This document shows, piece after piece, positions 59,397 to 64,000 of a DNA stretch of 64,000 bases (position 1 is the stretch's first letter; each line of letters opens with the position of its first letter). The stretch spans positions 248,001 through 312,000 of the forward strand of contig NZ_JPOF01000007.1 in NCBI RefSeq assembly GCF_000733755.1. Reading direction: 5' to 3'. The position numbers and the translations under genes were made by a program. The DNA is from Lachnoclostridium phytofermentans (GTDB taxonomy: Bacteria; Bacillota; Clostridia; Lachnospirales; Lachnospiraceae). The notes beneath the pieces were generated by a model. It made no database searches. It was not told where the DNA came from and saw only the letters and a list, made by a program, of their open reading frames with translations.

Positions 59397-59412
59397 TGCG
59401 CAAAAATGCGCA
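59397..59412 (+). promoter_or_regulatory. Perfect hairpin just 5' of the GH13 ribosome binding site
   Basis: TGCGCA-AAAA-TGCGCA, then AGAATAGAGGAAATT-ATG. It is the counterpart of the rhaA hairpin at 43727, with a compensatory T-A to C-G change. Confidence 0.55.
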
Positions 59413-59427
59413 AGAATAGAGGAAATT

Positions 59428-61164
59428 ATGAATGAACACGCACTGTTACATAAACCTGACTCTAATTTTTGCTTTCCTGTTGGTGCAAAGCAAATTATCA
59501 TAAGGCTTCGGGTGATGAAAGGAGAGCCATTCCATAAGGTCTCGGTTCTTCATGCCTGCAAATATGAGTTTCATATAGCCCGTAAGGAAACTATGATGGT
59601 GAAAAAATACAGTGATCGTTATTTTGATTACTATGAAACAAAACTAGATTTAGATGATGTTCGTTTTGCATATATTTTTGCATTAGATACCAACGAGGGA
59701 AGATTTTATTTCTCGGAAGATGGCGTTACAAAGGAGTATGATTTTAACTTAGGATTTTATAATTTTTTTCAGCTCCCTTATATCAGCAAAGAGGATGTTC
59801 ATGAAACCGTGGAATGGATGAAGAGTGCTGTATTTTATCAGATTTTTGTTGATCGATTTCTTATGGCAAACGAGCAGAAAGATAAAAGTTATATCAACCT
59901 TTCCTGGGGGGAGAGACCGTCACCGAAAAGCTTTGCTGGTGGCGATTTAAAGGGAATTATTAAGAAACTTGACTATATCGTAGATCTTGGTGCAAATACC
60001 ATTTATCTGACACCAATATTTAAATCCATATCAAACCACAAGTACGATACCATTGATTATAAAGAAATAGACCCGCAATTCGGTACGAAAGAAGATTTAA
60101 AGGAACTAGTAATCAAAGCTCATGAAAAGGGAGTTCGAATTGTCCTTGATGCTGTGTTTAACCATTGCAGCAACCAAATGATGCAGTTTCAAGATGTCTT
60201 AAATAAGGGAAAAGAATCCGAGTATTATGACTGGTTTTTTATATATGGAGACACGGTGACTACCAATCCATGCAATTATGAATGTTTTGGTGCTTGCGAA
60301 TATATGCCAAAGCTAAATACATCAAAGGAAGAGGTACGTAAGTTTTTAATTGATATAGCCTGCTATTATATCAAAGAATTTGATATTGATGGATGGAGGC
60401 TTGATGTAGCCGATGAAATCTCTCATGACTTTTGGCGTTTGTTTCGAAAAGAGGTAAAGAAAATAAGAGAAGATTGTGTTATAATTGGTGAAAACTGGCA
60501 TGATGCTTATCCATTTTTGATGGGTGACCAGTTTGATAGTATCATGAATTATTCTTTCACCAAAGCATGTCTTGATTATTTTGCATTTGACAGATTTCGT
60601 ACACAGGACTTTGTATATAAATTAAATGAAATCCTAGTGCGTAACAAACAAGCGGTGAATGAAATGATGCTAAATCTTTTGGATTCTCATGATACCCATC
60701 GATTTTTTACGGAGATCAATAAGGATAAGAATAAGTTACTTGCAGCGATTGCGATTGCAACCTGTTTTCTTGGAGTCCCTTGCATCTACTATGGAACAGA
60801 AATCTGTATGGAAGGTGGTTACGATCCGGATAGCAGACGTACTTTTGAGTGGGAGGAAACAAATTGGGATTTCACTGTGAGATCTACGATTCGGAAAGTG
60901 TTAGCCCTAAAAAAAGAAGCTTCTTTACAAGAAGGAGAAATCAAGATGGAAGCAGTCGGTGAGGTATTTTTATTAGAAAGATATCTAAAAACAGAGAGTA
61001 TTACGTTGCTTTATAATGCTGGATGCCTAGATGAAGAGCTGGATTCATTGTATCCATCATTAGAGAAAGAGTACAATATGGTTGCCTCGAATGGGTATCA
61101 GAATGGAGTTTTAGGTAAAGGTGGCTTTGTTATCTTGAAAACTCTATTTGATAACCTTTTGTGA
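59428..61164 (+). CDS. GH13 alpha-amylase family enzyme (neopullulanase/cyclomaltodextrinase type)
   Basis: A 578-residue cytoplasmic glycosidase (no signal peptide). The N-terminal domain (about 1-120) is CBM34-like. The TIM barrel follows with DAVFNHC, GWRLDVADEI (nucleophile D326), IGENWHDAYPFL (acid/base E355) and LDSHDTHRF (D422), the three catalytic residues in the expected order. Such enzymes hydrolyse imported maltodextrins or cyclodextrins. GAGG is 5 nt before ATG 59428. The maltodextrin-type ABC genes lie downstream. Confidence 0.92.
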   Translation: MNEHALLHKPDSNFCFPVGAKQIIIRLRVMKGEPFHKVSVLHACKYEFHIARKETMMVKKYSDRYFDYYETKLDLDDVRFAYIFALDTNEGRFYFSEDGVTKEYDFNLGFYNFFQLPYISKEDVHETVEWMKSAVFYQIFVDRFLMANEQKDKSYINLSWGERPSPKSFAGGDLKGIIKKLDYIVDLGANTIYLTPIFKSISNHKYDTIDYKEIDPQFGTKEDLKELVIKAHEKGVRIVLDAVFNHCSNQMMQFQDVLNKGKESEYYDWFFIYGDTVTTNPCNYECFGACEYMPKLNTSKEEVRKFLIDIACYYIKEFDIDGWRLDVADEISHDFWRLFRKEVKKIREDCVIIGENWHDAYPFLMGDQFDSIMNYSFTKACLDYFAFDRFRTQDFVYKLNEILVRNKQAVNEMMLNLLDSHDTHRFFTEINKDKNKLLAAIAIATCFLGVPCIYYGTEICMEGGYDPDSRRTFEWEETNWDFTVRSTIRKVLALKKEASLQEGEIKMEAVGEVFLLERYLKTESITLLYNAGCLDEELDSLYPSLEKEYNMVASNGYQNGVLGKGGFVILKTLFDNLL

Positions 61165-61263
61165 TTATTAAAAATGTTTTTTTGATTCAATAACAACGTA
61201 AATTTGATTACAGGATTAAGGACTATATTCCTATAGATCATTGATTATTACGAAAGGAGCACT

Positions 61264-61293
61264 ATGAAGTTTTCCATTAGAACTATCTTTTGA
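61264..61293 (+). CDS. Possible 9-residue minigene
   Basis: AAAGGAG (61253-61259) sits 4 nt before ATG 61264, which encodes MKFSIRTIF and ends in TGA at 61291. It has no clear terminator after it and lies 72 nt before the binding-protein gene. A chance ribosome binding site is possible. Confidence 0.3.
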   Translation: MKFSIRTIF

Positions 61294-61364
61294 TTTGTAA
61301 AAAAGAAACAGCTTATTATCGTTAATTTATTATTTCATGATAGATTACTTGAAAGGAGAATCAG

Positions 61365-62825
61365 ATGAAAAAGAGAGGAAAACAATTGTTAGCACTCTTA
61401 CTGTGCGGCGTATTATTTGTAGGTTGCGGAAAAAGTAAAGGTTCTAAGGACAATCCTACCTCAACTGGCAGTGCCTTATTTCAGGGAGAACTTGAAAGGA
61501 ATGTAACAATTCGTGTACTAGAGAATGATACTGCAATTGAGAGAGGATACTTTAATGAATTAATGAATGCATTCAATGAAAAATATAAAGAATATGGAAT
61601 TGTTGCTGTTGACGCGAATATGGACCAATATCTAGATCTAGCAAACGATGGACCTTATGGTTATGGACCAGATATTTTATACCAGGCAAATGATGTATTG
61701 ATGAAATATGTAAAAGGAAAACATATTCTTCCTCTACCAGTGGAATCTCTTGATTGTTATGAACAGATTCCGGAAGTTGCCTGGAAGGCTTATCAGTCTG
61801 AGGTTGACGGTAAGGTTTATACCTGCGGTGTACCCGTTAATGTTCAGGCCACCATGCTATATTATCGTAAAGATATGTTACCAAATGATTGGGATACAAC
61901 CTGGGATGCCAATAAGAATAGTATCCCTGACATGTTAGAAAATTGGAGCGCAATGTATCGGTACTCAAAAGAGGTGCACGAAGCTGACAGTAAGAAATAT
62001 GGATACATGGTGTCCTTATATGATCCTTACTTTTCCGCAGGATATTTGTTTTCCTATGGAGGCTATATCTTTGGACAAAACAATACGGACCCTAAGGACA
62101 TTGGACTTGGAGCTGGTGATGCCTACAAGGGTACTATGGTTTTAAAGCAACTTGCTAGAATTATGAATGAAGAGTGTATCGATGATACGATTAAGAGAAG
62201 TGCATATACCAAGTTAGGAGATGGAACCTATTTTGCTACAGTATCAACGCCGGATGTATATACAACCTTTTTAAAGGAACTTATCCTAACCTATGAAAAG
62301 GATGGACTCTCAAATGACGAAGCGAAGAAAAAAGCAGAAGAAAATCTTGTGATAACTTCTCTGCCGAAGCTACCTGTAAATGGTGATATTACACAGGAAT
62401 CGAATGAATTCATGGAAACCAAATCCATGGGCGGAATCAATGGATATGCGATCAGCGCTTATACGAATGCACCGAATGCTTGCCTTGCTTTCGTAGACTT
62501 TTCAACAAGTTATGACATGATGATGAAACGAAATGAATACTTAGGAATTGCTCCAGCAAGAAACGATGCAGCAACAGCAGCTGGAGGACTTTCTGCGATA
62601 CTATATGAGAAGCTTGCAAGTGGAAATATAGTAATTATGCCATCGATACAAGAAGTCGCACAGATATGGGATCCTATGAACACCTTTTTTTCTGACTTAG
62701 CAAAAGATGCCTTTCGTAAGGAAGGAGAACAAAAATATATAACGAAAGAATCCTACCAGAAAGGTCTGGATACTGTAAGCAAGCAAATCAACGACGCTAT
62801 TTTCACTCTAACGACGAAGGAATAA
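61365..62825 (+). CDS. ABC importer solute-binding lipoprotein (maltodextrin-type)
   Basis: A 486-residue family 1 extracellular solute-binding lipoprotein. The lipobox is LFVGC with Cys at 21, followed by a spacer and a beta-strand starting NVTIRVLENDTAIERGYFNELMNAFN. Conserved parts include YGPDILYQANDVLMKYV, TCGVPVNVQATMLYYRKDML and NGYAISAYTNAPNACLAFVDF. The context (GH13 upstream, MalF-type permease downstream) points to maltodextrin binding. The rest of the importer continues beyond the window. GAAAGGAGAATCAG precedes ATG 61365. Confidence 0.88.
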   Translation: MKKRGKQLLALLLCGVLFVGCGKSKGSKDNPTSTGSALFQGELERNVTIRVLENDTAIERGYFNELMNAFNEKYKEYGIVAVDANMDQYLDLANDGPYGYGPDILYQANDVLMKYVKGKHILPLPVESLDCYEQIPEVAWKAYQSEVDGKVYTCGVPVNVQATMLYYRKDMLPNDWDTTWDANKNSIPDMLENWSAMYRYSKEVHEADSKKYGYMVSLYDPYFSAGYLFSYGGYIFGQNNTDPKDIGLGAGDAYKGTMVLKQLARIMNEECIDDTIKRSAYTKLGDGTYFATVSTPDVYTTFLKELILTYEKDGLSNDEAKKKAEENLVITSLPKLPVNGDITQESNEFMETKSMGGINGYAISAYTNAPNACLAFVDFSTSYDMMMKRNEYLGIAPARNDAATAAGGLSAILYEKLASGNIVIMPSIQEVAQIWDPMNTFFSDLAKDAFRKEGEQKYITKESYQKGLDTVSKQINDAIFTLTTKE

Positions 62826-62952
62826 GTGCCTGGAGTGAAAAAATGAAGATATTATGTGCCTGAGAGCTTCTCCATTTCTGTAAATATGAGATTACCAAAA
62901 GGGAGAAAGCTTAGAGAAGATTTGGTTTGTAGGACACGGGAGGCGCAAGGTG

Positions 62953-64000
62953 ATGATGGAAGAAAGTAAAAAAAGAAAAGAGTTAGAAGAGAATCAAAAG
63001 GAGGACGAGAATAAGAGAATAAAGCAAAAAGAGCTAAATAAGCAGAAAGAACCAAATAAGTTGATAAAGCCAAGTAAGTTAATAGAGCCAAGTAAGCAGA
63101 TAGAGCCAAATAAGCAGATAAATCAGAACAAGCGGAGATCAGAAGATAAGAAAAGCCAAAGCTATGTATTTGCATCTGCATGTATTATGGGCTTGGGACA
63201 AATTCTTTATAAACAGTACATAAAAGGAATATTATATTTTCTCTTGTTCCTTGGATTTCTATTTTATTTTATTTTTTATGGGATTGATGCTATCCAAGGG
63301 ATAGTTACACTAGGAACTCAAAAAGCGGACACATGGTTAGGGATAAAAGGAGATAACTCAATCTTACTTCTCATCATGGGAATCTTAGCTTTTATACTAA
63401 TAGTATTGTTTTTATGCTGTTATATTAATAATATCAAGGATGTGAAGAGAACAACTCTTAGGATAAAACAAGGGAAAAAGCCACTTACATTCAGAGAAGA
63501 AGTCGCTCAATTACTTGATAAAAAATTCTATCTAAGTGTTCTATTTCTACCTATCCTTGGGGTAAGTATATTTAATATAGTTCCGATTGTTTTTATGATA
63601 TTTATAGCCTTTACGAATTACGGTGGTAACATTGTTCCGCCAGAGCTTGTGGACTGGGTAGGCTTACAGAACTTTAAAAAGCTAGTAACACTATCGCAGT
63701 TTGCACCAACGTTCTTTCGAATCCTATTATGGAACTTATTATGGGCAGTAGTATCCACAGCCATCAATTATTTTGGCGGTTTATTCTTAGCTTTACTATT
63801 AAATAAGAAATGTGTAAAAGGGAAAGCATTTTGGAGAGCATTTCCAGTGCTTGCTTATGCAATTCCCGGTTTTATAACTTTGTTAGCTTTTAAGTTTATG
63901 TTCTCCTATGGAGGGCCGATTAACCAAATGATTACAGGGGCTGGATATAAGGCAATCGGTTTTTTAGATTTGGATGCAAAATGGACAGCAAGAATTATTG
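62953..64000 (+). CDS. MalF-type ABC permease with repeat-rich N-terminal extension (partial at right edge)
   Basis: The frame runs from ATG 62953 (a second ATG is at 62956; AAGGTG at 62948 is close upstream) through the window edge. It opens with about 60 very charged residues, including a hexapeptide repeat EPNKLI-KPSKLI-EPSKQI-EPNKQI. Hydrophobic segments follow (YFLLFLGFLFYFIFYG, LLIMGILAFILIVLFL, VLFLPILGVSIFNIVPIVFMIFIAFTNYGG). The NFKKLVTLSQFAPTFFRILLWNLLWAVVST stretch matches the start of MalF-like permeases. Only the first 349 codons are visible. It should pair with a MalG-type partner beyond the window. Confidence 0.85.
   Translation, partial: MMEESKKRKELEENQKEDENKRIKQKELNKQKEPNKLIKPSKLIEPSKQIEPNKQINQNKRRSEDKKSQSYVFASACIMGLGQILYKQYIKGILYFLLFLGFLFYFIFYGIDAIQGIVTLGTQKADTWLGIKGDNSILLLIMGILAFILIVLFLCCYINNIKDVKRTTLRIKQGKKPLTFREEVAQLLDKKFYLSVLFLPILGVSIFNIVPIVFMIFIAFTNYGGNIVPPELVDWVGLQNFKKLVTLSQFAPTFFRILLWNLLWAVVSTAINYFGGLFLALLLNKKCVKGKAFWRAFPVLAYAIPGFITLLAFKFMFSYGGPINQMITGAGYKAIGFLDLDAKWTARII

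Overview
The window is AT-rich DNA with Gram-positive style signals: strong AGGAGG-type ribosome binding sites, TTGACA-17-TATAAT promoters, T-box, TPP and c-di-GMP riboswitches, and many intrinsic terminators. The gene set fits an anaerobic, plant-polysaccharide-fermenting clostridium of the Lachnospiraceae, close to Clostridium (Lachnoclostridium) phytofermentans: anaerobic-type cobalamin synthesis, an archaeal-type AspRS, GH5 cellulase, a CE2-like esterase, arabinose and rhamnose catabolism, and a starch/maltodextrin locus. The species assignment is inference from gene content.

Layout. 1-4532: end of a cobalamin operon (phosphatase tail, cbiB, cobD, cobQ, cobO). 4850-9822: FMN reductase, serS under a serine T-box, a MATE pump, an orphan lactate dehydrogenase fragment, a DinB-like protein. 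9896-13355: a three-gene ABC-2 exporter behind a leader-peptide/terminator region, then a small RDAC protein. 13502-20255: a four-part AraC-type regulator fusion, a methyltransferase, and a GGDEF-EAL protein behind a c-di-GMP-I riboswitch. 20544-32735: Hsp20, NudC, RsgA and AspRS (divergent, each with its own leader), an esterase, a tocopherol-cyclase-like protein, an ECF sigma/anti-sigma pair, a DUF1836 protein and an NfeD-flotillin pair. 32961-35846: alkaline phosphatase and a YibE/F membrane protein.

36241-46574 is sugar catabolism: araB, araR-araA, a diguanylate cyclase, then rhaB, rhaA, an AraC regulator and rhaM. Neither araD nor a rhamnulose-phosphate aldolase is present. 46681-50227 is a TPP-riboswitch-controlled thiamine-precursor ABC importer. 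recQ and a secreted GH5 endoglucanase follow, then a sugar-acid dehydrogenase and an internally deleted acetyltransferase. 56495-64000 is a starch/maltodextrin locus: a starch-binding-type lipoprotein, a short LacI regulator, a GH13 enzyme, a solute-binding lipoprotein and the start of an ABC permease.

The most interesting signals lie between genes. Three transcription units (ABC exporter, RsgA, AspRS) each have a near-consensus promoter, a ribosome binding site, an 11-17 codon leader ORF and an intrinsic terminator before the structural gene. The AspRS leader carries three consecutive Asp codons, which suggests peptide-mediated attenuation of an aspartyl-tRNA synthetase in a Firmicute. rsgA and aspS are divergent and share a roughly 25-nt repeat array between their promoters. 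Several dispersed repeats also populate the intergenic space: a ~35-bp imperfect hairpin (seven copies), a ~105-bp terminator-plus-tail element (two copies), and three arrays of short tandem units.
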